NCBI RefSeq assembly: GCF_001424225.1
Contig: NZ_LMOR01000004.1
Location: forward strand, 1,149,160-1,213,159
From: Microbacterium sp. Leaf151
GTDB taxonomy: Bacteria; Actinomycetota; Actinomycetes; Actinomycetales; Microbacteriaceae
Direction: 5' to 3'
Length of the DNA: 64,000 bases
Below are positions 26,324-35,137 of the stretch, piece after piece. The first letter of the stretch is position 1; every line of letters starts with the position of its first letter. Made by a program: the position numbers and the translations under genes. The notes beneath the pieces were generated by a model. The model searched no databases. It was given only the letters and a program-made list of their open reading frames with translations, and was not told the DNA's origin.

Positions 26324-27139
26324 TCAGGTGTAGAGGTCGGGACGACGGTCGCCGAACAGATCGTTGTACGGGGGAAGGGACTTGTCGCGAGGGTGCCGCA
26401 GCCGCAGTGCCGCCACGACCAGACCTGTCCCCTCGGGGGCCGCAGCGGCGACCCACCCGTCGTCGTCGATGATCGCCGTGCCCCCGGTCCACGCGACGCC
26501 GCGCTCGGATCCGTGACGGTCGGCGATCACCGTGGCGAGGCGGGACGACCGGGCCGCCGCCATCGCCTGGATCGTCTCCGGTGCCCGCTCCCCGGCCGGT
26601 CGGTCCACGAGCGGCCAGTTGACGGGCAGGGCCAGCACCTCAGCGCCGGCGAGCGCGAGACGGCGGGGCACCTCGGGGAACTCGTTGTCGTAGCAGACCG
26701 CGACTCCCAGGCGACCCACGGGGGTGTCGAAGATCGCCCCGGCCGCATCACCGGGCGCGAAGAAGCGGGCCTCCTCGCCCCACAGGTGCGACTTGCGGTA
26801 GTCACCGAGGCGGGCGGAGCGCGAGAGCACCGCGGCGCTGTTGTAGACGCGATCCCCCGCGTCCTCCGCATAACCGATGACGGCGACGACCCCCTCCGGA
26901 AGATCGGCGCTGATCGCCCCCCACCGCGGATCGTCGCGCCGGAGCGCCGCCCCGCGTGCCTCCGCCTCGTCGGCGAAGACATAACCGCTGGTGGCGAGCT
27001 CGGGCGTCACGACGAGCTGCGCCCCGGCGGCCACGGCTTCGGCGACCGCGGCCCGCAGCGCATCGATGTTCGCCGCGACCTCCCCGACGGCGATGCGGGG
27101 GGAGGTCGCGGCGACCGTGAGCTCCCGCTCGCCGATCAG
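26324..27139 (-). CDS. Carbon-nitrogen hydrolase (nitrilase-superfamily amidase), probable CTG start
   Basis: This roughly 271-residue amidase-type hydrolase has the Glu-Lys-Cys triad at E47 (TPELATSGY), K116 (YRKSHLWGEE) and C149 (VAVCYDNEFPE). It should cleave an amide or N-carbamoyl group. The first ATG or GTG in frame falls too late to keep the catalytic Glu. The only start that preserves the fold is a CTG at 27139, overlapping the upstream TGA as CTGA, with GGAGG a few bases before it. This mirrors the ATGA/GTGA coupling seen elsewhere in the window. It is the last gene of the minus-strand set NTF2-like, bicupin, amidase. Confidence 0.83.
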   Translation of the reverse strand: MIGERELTVAATSPRIAVGEVAANIDALRAAVAEAVAAGAQLVVTPELATSGYVFADEAEARGAALRRDDPRWGAISADLPEGVVAVIGYAEDAGDRVYNSAAVLSRSARLGDYRKSHLWGEEARFFAPGDAAGAIFDTPVGRLGVAVCYDNEFPEVPRRLALAGAEVLALPVNWPLVDRPAGERAPETIQAMAAARSSRLATVIADRHGSERGVAWTGGTAIIDDDGWVAAAAPEGTGLVVAALRLRHPRDKSLPPYNDLFGDRRPDLYT

Positions 27140-28302
27140 TCGTCCTCCGTCGCCGTCACCATCACGCCCACGGGCGCGAGGTAGCCGTTGGGGTCGAGCA
27201 TCCAGTCGGCGTCGCGGGCGGCGTCGACGACCTCGGGCGCCCACTCCAGATAGACGCGGTCGTCGCCGGAGTTGATGACGAGCAGCTCGCCTGCGCCCGC
27301 CTCTCCGCCGTCGATGCAGCGGAACGCGCGCCACGCGCCGGCCGGCACCGAGAACGAGTCCGACGGGTCGAGTTCGACCGTGGTGGAAGGGTCGCCGTTC
27401 AGGGTGACCGCCCACCGGCCGCTCTTGACCAGCACCGCCTGGTTCTTGTCGTGTCGGTGACGGAGCAGTCCCTCGTCGGCCGCGGCGCGCACCCACGCCA
27501 TGTTGAACGAGTGCGGCTCGTGGATGCGGGGGACCTGACGACGGTCCTCGGTCATGCCGTAACCGATCGCGAGGCTCAGCTCGGCGGCACCGCCGGGCAG
27601 GCTCGCACACAGCAGGGCGTTGTCACTGTAGACGCGGTCACCCGGCTGGATCACGCGCTCGCGCATCTGGTCGACGGTGAAGGGTGTGAGCCCGTCGATG
27701 TAGCGCTGCTGGATGGGCTTGATGAGCGCGACGTCCGTCGGCAGCTCGTCACCGGCGACCGTGTCGATCAGCTGGTTGTCGGCCGTGAGGTGAAGACCGT
27801 ACGACTCCGCCTCCTTCAGCACCGATGGCCCCCAGATGATGCCCCCGGTCACATCGCGTCCGAGGACGGTCCACAGGATGCCGTCGTCGGGACCCTCGTT
27901 GGTGAAGCCGCGGAAGATCCACGTCGGGATCGAGATGATGTCTCCGTCGGTGCTGACGTACTCGCCCTGCTTGCCGTCGATCCCCCAGCGCAGGCGGAAC
28001 TCGCCTCCCAGGTTGACGAAGACCTCGGCGGTGAAGTGGAGGTGCAGGTTGTTCGAGATCCCGTTCGGCATGCCGGCGGCGCCGGTGTTGAAGCCGTGCT
28101 CCTCGGTCAGGTTGATGACCTGGCCGGCGTTCTGCGAGACCCCTCCGCCGATGAAGGCGTAGTTCTGCTTGCGGTCGGAGCCGGGGGTGCGGCAGTCGAT
28201 GAAAGCGGCGTTGTGCGGCGCCCAGTCGCTCTTGCGGATGGTGCGCCGTTCGATCTCGGCCCCGTCGACGACGGCGTCGTGGCTCAGGTGGTCCGTGCTC
28301 AT
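27136..28302 (-). CDS. Bicupin-domain protein of unknown function
   Basis: This 388-residue protein has two cupin barrels. The first has NLHLHFTAEVFVNLGGEFRL (about residues 90-110) with His and Glu in the positions of metal ligands. The second has LLRHRHDKNQAVLVKSGRW (about 300) with a HxH pair. Bicupins include dioxygenases and isomerases acting on sugar acids or ring-cleavage intermediates, but no exact family is evident. A good ribosome binding site (GGAAGAG) precedes the ATG at 28302. It lies 20 bp after the NTF2-like gene and overlaps the amidase gene, so all three form one transcript. Confidence 0.75.
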   Translation of the reverse strand: MSTDHLSHDAVVDGAEIERRTIRKSDWAPHNAAFIDCRTPGSDRKQNYAFIGGGVSQNAGQVINLTEEHGFNTGAAGMPNGISNNLHLHFTAEVFVNLGGEFRLRWGIDGKQGEYVSTDGDIISIPTWIFRGFTNEGPDDGILWTVLGRDVTGGIIWGPSVLKEAESYGLHLTADNQLIDTVAGDELPTDVALIKPIQQRYIDGLTPFTVDQMRERVIQPGDRVYSDNALLCASLPGGAAELSLAIGYGMTEDRRQVPRIHEPHSFNMAWVRAAADEGLLRHRHDKNQAVLVKSGRWAVTLNGDPSTTVELDPSDSFSVPAGAWRAFRCIDGGEAGAGELLVINSGDDRVYLEWAPEVVDAARDADWMLDPNGYLAPVGVMVTATEDD

Positions 28303-28322
28303 TTTTCTCTTCCTTCGTTGGA

Positions 28323-29303
28323 TCAGTAGATGTTTCCCAGGACGACGGGCTCGTCGCCCCGCATTCCGGCGATCTGCGCGCGCAGCGCGATGTCGTCCCA
28401 CAGCCGCACCTCTTTGACGAGGGAGCCCTGGTGGAAGGTGAACTGCGAGATGCCCAGCACGTCGACCGGCTGGCCCGTCAGCGAGCCGTAGTTCGCGACG
28501 CCGTTGTAGTCGCCGACGAACTTCCACGTCACCGCCACCCGCAGGCCCGCGTAGCGCACGTCGTAGTTGGTCTGGATGTCGCGGATCTGGAAACGTCCCG
28601 ACGGGAACGACTCCAGGAACCGGAGCAGGGCACGGCGATAGCCCTCGGGGCGGATGACGAGGCGGTTGCCCACCGTGAGCAGGACGAGGTCGCGGTGGAA
28701 GTAGCGCTCGACCTTCTGCAGGTCGCGGTCGTTCCACACCGTCTCGATCATCTCGACGACCCGCTCCACCTCGGAGCGGTACTCGTCGGGGCGGGGGCCC
28801 GAGTCGCCCACGGCGATGGGGTCGGCCGGTGCCGGTTCGGTCCACGTGCCGGTGTAGCCGCGGAACGCCTGAGCCCGCGCCAGTTCGTCGAGGTCGCTCT
28901 GCAGCACGAGTGCCCCGGCGAGGGTGTCGCGCACCACCCACTCCTCGACCATGCGACCCCGACGGTAGAGGCAGTTGGCGATGGTGCGGCTGTATTCGGA
29001 TGACTGCAGGTGCCCCGAGAGCACGAGGTGCGAGCTGAGGAAGGCGTCGTCACCGCGGGCCTCCCAGATGACGTCCTCGGCCTGCCCGGTGCGGTCGGGG
29101 GTCGCGGAGATGCGCATCAGCGTGCCCTCGATGACCTCGTCGCGGGTGGTCGAGGTTCCGTACGCGCCGTGGACGATCGAGTCGGGCTCGTAGTTGTCCC
29201 TGATGAAGCTGATCGACCGATCCACCCAGATCAGATCCGTCACCTCGCGGATGAAGTCGTCGGGATCCGCATACGGCTGGTAGGCGACCGGGTCGAGAGG
29301 CAC
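28323..29303 (-). CDS. Double NTF2-like (SnoaL-type) protein
   Basis: This 326-residue protein seems to contain two NTF2-like alpha-beta barrels. The first spans about residues 10-140 (FIREVTDLIWVDRSISFIRD, then SSHLVLSGHLQ). The second spans about 175-310 (VVEMIETVWNDRDLQKVERY, then VAVTWKFVGDYNGV). SnoaL-like folds act as small lyases, isomerases or hydrolases, or simply bind ligands. The start is the GTG at 29303 with GGAG upstream. A LacI-type operator lies 55 bp before it, between the regulator gene and this operon. Confidence 0.72.
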   Translation of the reverse strand: MPLDPVAYQPYADPDDFIREVTDLIWVDRSISFIRDNYEPDSIVHGAYGTSTTRDEVIEGTLMRISATPDRTGQAEDVIWEARGDDAFLSSHLVLSGHLQSSEYSRTIANCLYRRGRMVEEWVVRDTLAGALVLQSDLDELARAQAFRGYTGTWTEPAPADPIAVGDSGPRPDEYRSEVERVVEMIETVWNDRDLQKVERYFHRDLVLLTVGNRLVIRPEGYRRALLRFLESFPSGRFQIRDIQTNYDVRYAGLRVAVTWKFVGDYNGVANYGSLTGQPVDVLGISQFTFHQGSLVKEVRLWDDIALRAQIAGMRGDEPVVLGNIY

Positions 29304-29358
29304 TCTGGGCTCCTTCGGGTTGCGGCGTCGTGAGAGACGCGCGGGGCGATGTCGGCAG

Positions 29359-29372
29359 TGTATGCGTATGCA
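29359..29372. promoter_or_regulatory. LacI-type operator, regulon site 1
   Basis: TGTATGCGTATGCA matches TGCATACGTATGCA at 11 of 14 positions. The right half-site is perfect. It is placed upstream of the NTF2-like/bicupin/amidase operon. Confidence 0.7.
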
Positions 29373-29421
29373 CAACACGGACGCAAGCATCACCCGCGGC
29401 AGAGGGAGCGCGGTCGTCGGC

Positions 29422-30420
29422 TCAGTGGGCGCTCGGTGCGCTCAACGTCCGCCGCTCGACGAACGTCGTCGCGAACTCGACGTGTGCGAACTCCTCCGGA
29501 CGCTCCTCGATGCGCTGGACCATGAGCCGACCCGCCTCGCGGGCCATCTGCACGTAGTCGTACGCGATCGTGGACAGCTCCAGGATGGGCCAGGATGCCG
29601 GGGGCAGATCGTCGAATCCGATGATCGAGATGTCGCCGGGCACCGACGCGCCGGCCCGACGAGCCGCATTCAGTGCGCCGTAGGCCATGACGTCGTTGCC
29701 GCAGAAGATGAGGGTGGGCGGATCGGGCAGGGCCAGAAGTTCCGCGGTCGCGGAGTCCCCGGCCGCCGTGTCGAACGGGCCGTGGCGCACGACTCCGGCC
29801 TCCAGCGGGATGCCCTTCGCGGCCAGCGCCGCACGCAGCGCCACCTCCCTCGAACGTCCCGTGCTGGTGTTCTGCGGCCCGAGCACGGCCCCGATGCGTC
29901 GATGGCCGAGCGCCAGCGCGCGGTCGACGGCGACCTCGAACCCCCGTCCGGGAGCGACGACCGTGGCATCCGCGTCGACCAGCGCCGCCGTGCGGTTGAA
30001 ATACACGAACGGCAGCCCTCGGTCGCGCAGCCGAAGGGGCACGACCGACTCCACGGTCGTGGTGGCCAGGATGACGCCGTCCAGGCCATTGGCGATGAGG
30101 CGCTCGGCGACAGACTCGTCGGCCGTCTCGGTATGGAGCACCAATTGGTACCCGCAGGACTCGAGCTCACGATGCAGGGGCGCGATGATGTGGGCGTAGA
30201 ACTGGTTCTCGAGGTCGGTCACGAGCAGACCGATACGTCGTGTGCGCCCGGACGACAAGGCCCGCCCCGCCTCGCTCGGGACGTAGCCGAGCAGCATCGC
30301 CGCGTCGCGGACGCGCTTCTTCGTCTCCTCCGACACGCGAGGATCGTCGCGGAGGGCGCGCGACACGGTGGGTTGGGAGACGCCGGCCAGTCGAGCGACG
30401 TCTCTGCTCGTGACGGCCAT
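29422..30420 (-). CDS. LacI-family transcriptional regulator of the catabolic island
   Basis: This 332-residue repressor has its helix-turn-helix at TSRDVARLAGVSQPTVSRAL and a sugar-binding-protein-like effector domain (RIGLLVTDLENQFYAHIIAP, then SIIGFDDLPPAS). Related 14-base palindromes lie upstream of its own gene and the divergent hisD-like operon, before the NTF2-like operon and before the transporter operon at 37.4 kb. It is therefore the likely local regulator of all three units, with autoregulation. The effector is presumably a sugar-like compound carried by the importer. Confidence 0.92.
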   Translation of the reverse strand: MAVTSRDVARLAGVSQPTVSRALRDDPRVSEETKKRVRDAAMLLGYVPSEAGRALSSGRTRRIGLLVTDLENQFYAHIIAPLHRELESCGYQLVLHTETADESVAERLIANGLDGVILATTTVESVVPLRLRDRGLPFVYFNRTAALVDADATVVAPGRGFEVAVDRALALGHRRIGAVLGPQNTSTGRSREVALRAALAAKGIPLEAGVVRHGPFDTAAGDSATAELLALPDPPTLIFCGNDVMAYGALNAARRAGASVPGDISIIGFDDLPPASWPILELSTIAYDYVQMAREAGRLMVQRIEERPEEFAHVEFATTFVERRTLSAPSAH

Positions 30421-30478
30421 GGACCCCCCTGGCGATCGGGTGCTGAGGGTCGAAGTCTAGCGAAAGGTTGACCTCGTG

Positions 30479-30492
30479 TGCATACGCAGTCA
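30479..30492. promoter_or_regulatory. LacI-type operator, regulon site 2 (half-site)
   Basis: TGCATACGCAGTCA has a perfect left half of the TGCATACGTATGCA consensus and a degenerate right half. It is centred 21 bp, about two helical turns, from site 3, suggesting cooperative binding on one face of the DNA. Confidence 0.65.
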
Positions 30493-30499
30493 TGATGAG

Positions 30500-30513
30500 A
30501 GCATACGTATGCA
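30500..30513. promoter_or_regulatory. LacI-type operator, regulon site 3
   Basis: AGCATACGTATGCA contains a perfect 12-base palindrome GCATACGTATGC (30501-30512). It lies 17 bp before the start codon of the second HisD-like gene, overlapping the expected transcript start. Confidence 0.8.
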
Positions 30514-30529
30514 AACGAAGGAAGCGATG

Positions 30530-31846
30530 ATGCCCCTGTACCTGAAGAAGGCTCCCACCAAGTCGTTCACCGACACCGCGCAGAGCGACGTCGCGGCGAC
30601 CGTCGGCACGATCATCGGTGACATCCGCGAACACGGCGACGATGCCGTCCGCCGATACGCATCGACGTTCGACCGGTGGGAGGGGCCGTTCCGGCTCGAC
30701 GACGCCGATGTCGACCGGATCATGGCAACACTCGAACCCCAGGTCATCGATGACATCCGCTTCGTCCAGGATCAGGTCCGCCGCTTCGCTCAGGCGCAAC
30801 GGGACTCCCTCGCCGACATCGAGGTCGAGACGCTGCCGGGGGTTCACCTCGGGCAGAAGCACGTCCCCGTCCGCGCCGCCGGCGCTTACATCCCCGGCGG
30901 GAAGTACCCGCTGACGGCCTCCGCGCACATGACGATCATCACGGCGAAGGTCGCCGGTGTTCCCCGCGTCGTCGCGTGCACCCCGCCGATCCGCGGCGAG
31001 ATCCCCGCGGCCACCGTCGCGGCGATGAAGCTCGCCGGGGCCGACGAGATCTACATCCTCGGCGGCGTGCAGGCGGTCACCGCGATGGCCGTCGGAACCG
31101 AGACCATCGCCCCCGTCAACATGATCGCCGGACCCGGCAACGCGTACGTCGCCGAAGCCAAGCGTCAGCTGTTCGGCGAGGTGGGCATCGACCTGTTCGC
31201 CGGCCCCACAGAGATCCTGATCGTCGCCGACGACGACGCCGACCCGTTCCTCACCGCGGTCGACCTGCTGTCGCAGGCGGAGCACGGACCCGAGTCGCCG
31301 GCCGTGCTCATCACGACCTCGCGGGCGCTCGGCGAGCGGGTGATGGAACTGGTCGAAGAGATCCTTCCCGGCATGTCGACCCGGGACTACGCCGAGCCCG
31401 CGTGGCGCGACTGGGGACAGGTGATCGTGGTCGACGACCTCGACGAGGCCTACGCCCTCGCCGACTCGTTCGCCTTCGAGCACGTGCAGATCTTCACGAA
31501 CGAACCCCGCGCCGCGCTCGAGAAGATGCACGACTACGGCGCCCTCTTCCTCGGCGAGAACACGTGCGTGTCGTACGGCGACAAGGTCATCGGCACCAAC
31601 CACGTGCTGCCGACCCTCGGCGCCGCGCGCTACACGGGGGGCCTGTGGGTGGGCAAGTACCTGCGCACCATCACGTACCAGGAGATCACCGACCCCGCCT
31701 CGTCGGCGATGCTCGGCGAGGTCTGCGGCCGCGCTGCGCGCGTGGAGCTGTTCGAGGGACACGCGCGTTCGGGCGACGCACGCGCATGGCGTCACGGCGG
31801 CGCGACGTTCCCCTGGATCGAGGAGAGCCGGGCGGGCGCACGATGA
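30530..31846 (+). CDS. HisD-family dehydrogenase (second paralogue), catabolic
   Basis: This 438-residue member of the histidinol dehydrogenase family has conserved motifs: GPGNAYVAEAKRQLFG, GIDLFAGPTEILIV, LLSQAEHGPESPA with the Gln and His zinc ligands, FAFEHVQIFT with the Glu-His pair, GTNHVLPTLG, and a late His in LFEGHARSG. Two ATGs are adjacent; I use 30530 because AAGGAAG (30518-30524) is then five bases away. It heads an operon with an SDR dehydrogenase and an aldolase, each overlapping by four bases, and has two LacI-type operators at its promoter. The context is carbon catabolism, so I read it as an NAD-dependent oxidase of a primary alcohol to a carboxylate, analogous to HpsN. Confidence 0.88.
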   Translation: MPLYLKKAPTKSFTDTAQSDVAATVGTIIGDIREHGDDAVRRYASTFDRWEGPFRLDDADVDRIMATLEPQVIDDIRFVQDQVRRFAQAQRDSLADIEVETLPGVHLGQKHVPVRAAGAYIPGGKYPLTASAHMTIITAKVAGVPRVVACTPPIRGEIPAATVAAMKLAGADEIYILGGVQAVTAMAVGTETIAPVNMIAGPGNAYVAEAKRQLFGEVGIDLFAGPTEILIVADDDADPFLTAVDLLSQAEHGPESPAVLITTSRALGERVMELVEEILPGMSTRDYAEPAWRDWGQVIVVDDLDEAYALADSFAFEHVQIFTNEPRAALEKMHDYGALFLGENTCVSYGDKVIGTNHVLPTLGAARYTGGLWVGKYLRTITYQEITDPASSAMLGEVCGRAARVELFEGHARSGDARAWRHGGATFPWIEESRAGAR

Positions 31847-32601
31847 CGGAGCTCCGCGGGCGGACGGCGCTGGTCACCGGCGGTGGGAGCGGTCTGGGGG
31901 CGGCCATCGCCCGCGCGCTGTCGCGTGCCGGCGCCGATCTCGTCGTCGTCGGTCGTGATGCGCGCAAGCTCGATGCGGTCGCGGCCGAGCTGCCCGACTC
32001 CGCCCGCGCGTTCGTCTGCGACGTCTCCGACGAGGCGTCGGTCGCGCGCCTGCGCGACGATCTCGCCGACACCGAGATCTCGATCCTGGTCAACAACGCC
32101 GGGATTGCCGGGCCCGTCGCCGCTCTCACCGACATCGGCGTCGCCGAATGGGACGAGGTGTTCGCCGTCAACGTGCGCGGGACGTTCCTGCTGTGCCGGG
32201 CGTTCCTGCCGGCGATGGTGGAGCGCGGCGGCGGTGACGTGATCAACATCGCCTCCGTCTCGGGCAAACGGCCTCTGGCGCACCGCACCCCCTACACCGC
32301 GTCGAAGATGGCGGTCCTGGGCCTGACCTCGACCCTCGCGTTCGAGGTGGGGCCCGCCGGCGTGAACGTCAACACACTGTCGCCGGGGCCCGTCGCCGGG
32401 GAACGCATGTCGCGCAACTTCCGGCTCGAGGCGGAACGCTCGGGGAAGAGCATCGAGGATGCCGAGACCGCCTTCGTCTCGCGCGCGGCTCTGGGCCGCA
32501 TGATCACCGAGGACGAGGTCGGCGCCGCCGTGGTGGCAATGCTGTCGATGCCCGGGATGTGCGGAGCCGACGTCGACCTCTCGGCGGGGATGATCGCGTG
32601 A
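31843..32601 (+). CDS. SDR-family dehydrogenase
   Basis: This 252-residue short-chain dehydrogenase has TGGGSGLG for nucleotide binding, NNAG, the catalytic Ser in NIASVSG and YxxxK in YTASKMA. The acceptor end GADVDLSAGM replaces the common GxxxxVDGG. It is coupled to the upstream HisD-like gene and the downstream aldolase. It probably oxidises a secondary hydroxyl of the same substrate to a keto group before aldol cleavage. Confidence 0.92.
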   Translation: MTELRGRTALVTGGGSGLGAAIARALSRAGADLVVVGRDARKLDAVAAELPDSARAFVCDVSDEASVARLRDDLADTEISILVNNAGIAGPVAALTDIGVAEWDEVFAVNVRGTFLLCRAFLPAMVERGGGDVINIASVSGKRPLAHRTPYTASKMAVLGLTSTLAFEVGPAGVNVNTLSPGPVAGERMSRNFRLEAERSGKSIEDAETAFVSRAALGRMITEDEVGAAVVAMLSMPGMCGADVDLSAGMIA

Positions 32602-33365
32602 GCGCGTCCCCTCGAGCGCCTCGCCCGGCGTCCCTCCGCGCCCGGGCGGAGGCGGGAGAGCGTCTCATCGGCGCACTGCTGCGCATGCCGGGCGAGGAGC
32701 TCGTCGAGATGCTCGCCGTCTCGGGCTTCGACTTCGTGCTCATCGACGCCGAGCACGGCCCCGCCGACGTCATCGCCCTGCGCCAGCACATCGCCGTGGC
32801 GGGCCTGCACGGAGTCCCGGTCATCGTCCGGGTGGGCGAGGACGACCCCGGCATGGTGCTCCGCGTGCTCGATCAGGGTGCGCAGGGCGTGCTGGTCCCC
32901 CACGTCGACGATGCCGAGGCAGCGGCCGCGGTGGTCGCCGCGGCGCACTACCCGCCCCTCGGTACCCGCGGCTTCGCCACCTACAGCCGCGCCGGGTTCT
33001 TCGGCGAGACGCCTCCCGACCAGCACCGCGACTGGTACCGGGAGAACACCCTCGTACTCGCGATGATCGAGTCACCGACGGGCGTTTCAGCGGCCCACGG
33101 GATCGCGAGCACCCCGGGCCTCGACGGGATCATGATCGGACCGGCCGACCTCGCCGCCTCGTCCGGAGCCGCCGACCTCCCCGTCGCCGAGGCCACCGCG
33201 ATCGTCAATCGGGCGGTGGCTGCGACGGGCAAGATGCGCATGGACATCGTGGGGACCGCCGCCGCCGCCTCCGCCGCCTTCGACGACGGCGCACGGCTCG
33301 TGGTCTACAACCTCGCGTCGTCCCTCATGACGCACCTGCGCGGCCTGCGGGCCGCCGGCGACTGA
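32598..33365 (+). CDS. HpcH/HpaI-family aldolase
   Basis: This 255-residue class II, metal-dependent aldolase has the family signatures FDFVLIDAEHGPADV, GVPVIVRVGEDDPG, GAQGVLVPHVDDAEAA and TRGFATYSRAGF. It has MIESPTGV with the metal-binding Glu and GLDGIMIGPADLAAS. The start is a GTG overlapping the SDR stop (GTGA). These enzymes cleave 2-keto-3-deoxy acids or related compounds to pyruvate (or oxaloacetate) plus an aldehyde, a fitting last step after the two dehydrogenases. Confidence 0.9.
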   Translation: MSASPRAPRPASLRARAEAGERLIGALLRMPGEELVEMLAVSGFDFVLIDAEHGPADVIALRQHIAVAGLHGVPVIVRVGEDDPGMVLRVLDQGAQGVLVPHVDDAEAAAAVVAAAHYPPLGTRGFATYSRAGFFGETPPDQHRDWYRENTLVLAMIESPTGVSAAHGIASTPGLDGIMIGPADLAASSGAADLPVAEATAIVNRAVAATGKMRMDIVGTAAAASAAFDDGARLVVYNLASSLMTHLRGLRAAGD

Positions 33366-33497
33366 GCCCGCCCGCGACGCCACTTCGCGCCGCCGGCCGC
33401 TGCACCCGTGCGCGGTCCGAGACGGTGCCTGCGCGCCCGCGGCGGCGCCCGCACGCGGCGCCGCCGGGGTGCGGCCGCAGAGGCGAGCTTCGTCCGC

Positions 33498-34241
33498 TCA
33501 CGACGCACCGGCGCGGCCCGCGCTCGACCGGGGACCGAGCGTCTCGGCATCCACACCGGCGCGCCAGTCGCGCACGAGGGCGCCGAACTCGACGGGGCGC
33601 TCGAGCGGCACGAGGTGGCCCGCGTCGAGCTGCTCGCGCCGCGACCCCGCGAGCGCCCTCGCGATCTCGTCGTGGAAGCCCGGAGGACACAGCGCGTCCT
33701 CCCGGCCGGCGATCACGAGCGACGGTACGTGTACCGCGCAGAGCCCCGGCAACAGGTCGACGCGCGTCGCCTGCAGGTGCAGTTGCGCCGCCAGCACGGC
33801 ATCCGGGGTCTGCTCCGCCATGCGCAGAGTGCGCTCCACCAGATCGGGCCGGGTCGCGCGCACACGTTCCGAAAGGAGCGCGGGCAGGATGCCGGACTGA
33901 AGATCGGCCGGCGTCTCGCCCGCCGACAGACGATCGAGCCAGCCCGCCCATCCCACGCGTTGCGCCGGCGTGGGGGCCTTCGCATTCGTCGCCGTGACGC
34001 AGAGGCCGAGCACCCGCTCCGGCGCGCGCACGGTCACCGCCATCGCCACGATCGCGCCGAGCGACAGACCGCCGATCACGAAGGTGCGCGGCAGGTCCCG
34101 CAGCAGTCGATCGACCTGGGCATCGAGAGCGTCCGCATCCACCGCCGGGGTGAGCGCGTCGTCGAGCCCGCATCCCGTCCACAGATCGGGCGTGCAGTTC
34201 ATCCCCGCCAACAGGACGAGCGGCACGGCGGGCACGCTCAC
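33498..34241 (-). CDS. Alpha/beta hydrolase
   Basis: This 247-residue hydrolase has the nucleophile elbow GGLSLGAIVA, the acid in IAGREDALCPP and the His in DAGHLVPLERP, the standard catalytic triad order. The GTG start at 34241 overlaps the permease TGA (GTGA), so it is the last gene of the transporter operon. It may open a lactone or ester formed in, or imported by, the pathway. No signal peptide, so cytoplasmic. Confidence 0.87.
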   Translation of the reverse strand: MSVPAVPLVLLAGMNCTPDLWTGCGLDDALTPAVDADALDAQVDRLLRDLPRTFVIGGLSLGAIVAMAVTVRAPERVLGLCVTATNAKAPTPAQRVGWAGWLDRLSAGETPADLQSGILPALLSERVRATRPDLVERTLRMAEQTPDAVLAAQLHLQATRVDLLPGLCAVHVPSLVIAGREDALCPPGFHDEIARALAGSRREQLDAGHLVPLERPVEFGALVRDWRAGVDAETLGPRSSAGRAGAS

Positions 34242-35137
34242 CCCTTGACGGCGCCGTCGCTCAGACCGGCTACGAGATACTTCTGCGCGATGAAGGCGAT
34301 GACCACGACCGGGATCGTGAGGAGCATCGACGCCGCCCCCGCCTGCTGGAGCATCGGCAGCGTCTGGCCCAGCTGGGTCGCGATGAACACCGGCACGGTC
34401 TTCGACGACGTGTCGGTGAGGACCAGCGCGGTGAGGTACTCCTGGAACGCGAACAGGAAGACGAAGATGCCGGCGGTGAGGATGCCGGGTCCCATGAGCG
34501 GGATCATGACGCGCCGCAGCATGCCGATGCGCGTGCAGCCGTCGATCATGGCCGCCTCGTCGAGCTCGCGGGGGATCTCGGCGAAGAAGTTGCGCAGCAG
34601 CCAGATCGTGAACGGTTGATTGATCGCCACGAGCGCGATGGCAAGGGCGAACTGGGTGTCGTAGATGCCGAGCGCGCGGCTGATGTCGTACATCGGCAGC
34701 ACCACGGCGAATCGCGGCAGGGCACGGAAGATGAGGGCGAGCACGAGAAGGAGCGCCGAGATGTAGCTCGGGAAGCGCGACAGCGCGTAGGCGGCGGGGA
34801 TGCCGATGATGAGAGCGAGCAACGTGGAGATGACCGCGACGGCCAGCGTGTTGATCAGGTAGTCGGAGAAGTACGTCGTCTCCCACAGGTCGACGAAAGC
34901 CTTCAGCGTCGGCTCGTAGCCCGAAAGGACCGGCGGGTTGGCGAAGGCGACGTCCGTCGGCTTCGTCACCGACAGCATCATCCAGACGAACGGGCTCAGC
35001 ATGAGGAAGCACAGGATGCCGAGGAGCAAGCCCGTCACGCTCACGATGCGCCGCCGCGGTCGAGGTCGGCGACTCTTGCCCTCGATGTCGCCGGTGGTGA
35101 TGGCGCGGGTGGACAGCGCCTCGCTGCTGAGGGTCAT
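34238..35137 (-). CDS. Carbohydrate ABC transporter permease (MalG type)
   Basis: This 299-residue inner-membrane permease has six predicted hydrophobic segments and the EAA loop (ELDEAAMIDGCTRIGMLRRV). The N-terminal 30 residues are basic and cytoplasmic. It pairs with the MalF-type permease upstream through an ATGA overlap. It belongs to the CUT1 group of sugar importers, whose ATPase (MsiK type) is often encoded elsewhere in actinobacteria; none is present in this operon. Confidence 0.92.
   Translation of the reverse strand: MTLSSEALSTRAITTGDIEGKSRRPRPRRRIVSVTGLLLGILCFLMLSPFVWMMLSVTKPTDVAFANPPVLSGYEPTLKAFVDLWETTYFSDYLINTLAVAVISTLLALIIGIPAAYALSRFPSYISALLLVLALIFRALPRFAVVLPMYDISRALGIYDTQFALAIALVAINQPFTIWLLRNFFAEIPRELDEAAMIDGCTRIGMLRRVMIPLMGPGILTAGIFVFLFAFQEYLTALVLTDTSSKTVPVFIATQLGQTLPMLQQAGAASMLLTIPVVVIAFIAQKYLVAGLSDGAVKG

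Noticed and set aside
26324..27610. Longer version of the nitrilase-family protein extending upstream to 27610
   Set aside because: The added 157 residues are Arg/Gly-rich, antisense-like in composition and overlap the bicupin coding sequence in another frame. The homologous fold begins just at the CTG.
30530..31846. Histidine biosynthesis hisD
   Set aside because: The gene is in an operon with SDR and aldolase genes under a LacI-type operator and another homologue lies nearby; no his gene adjoins either copy.
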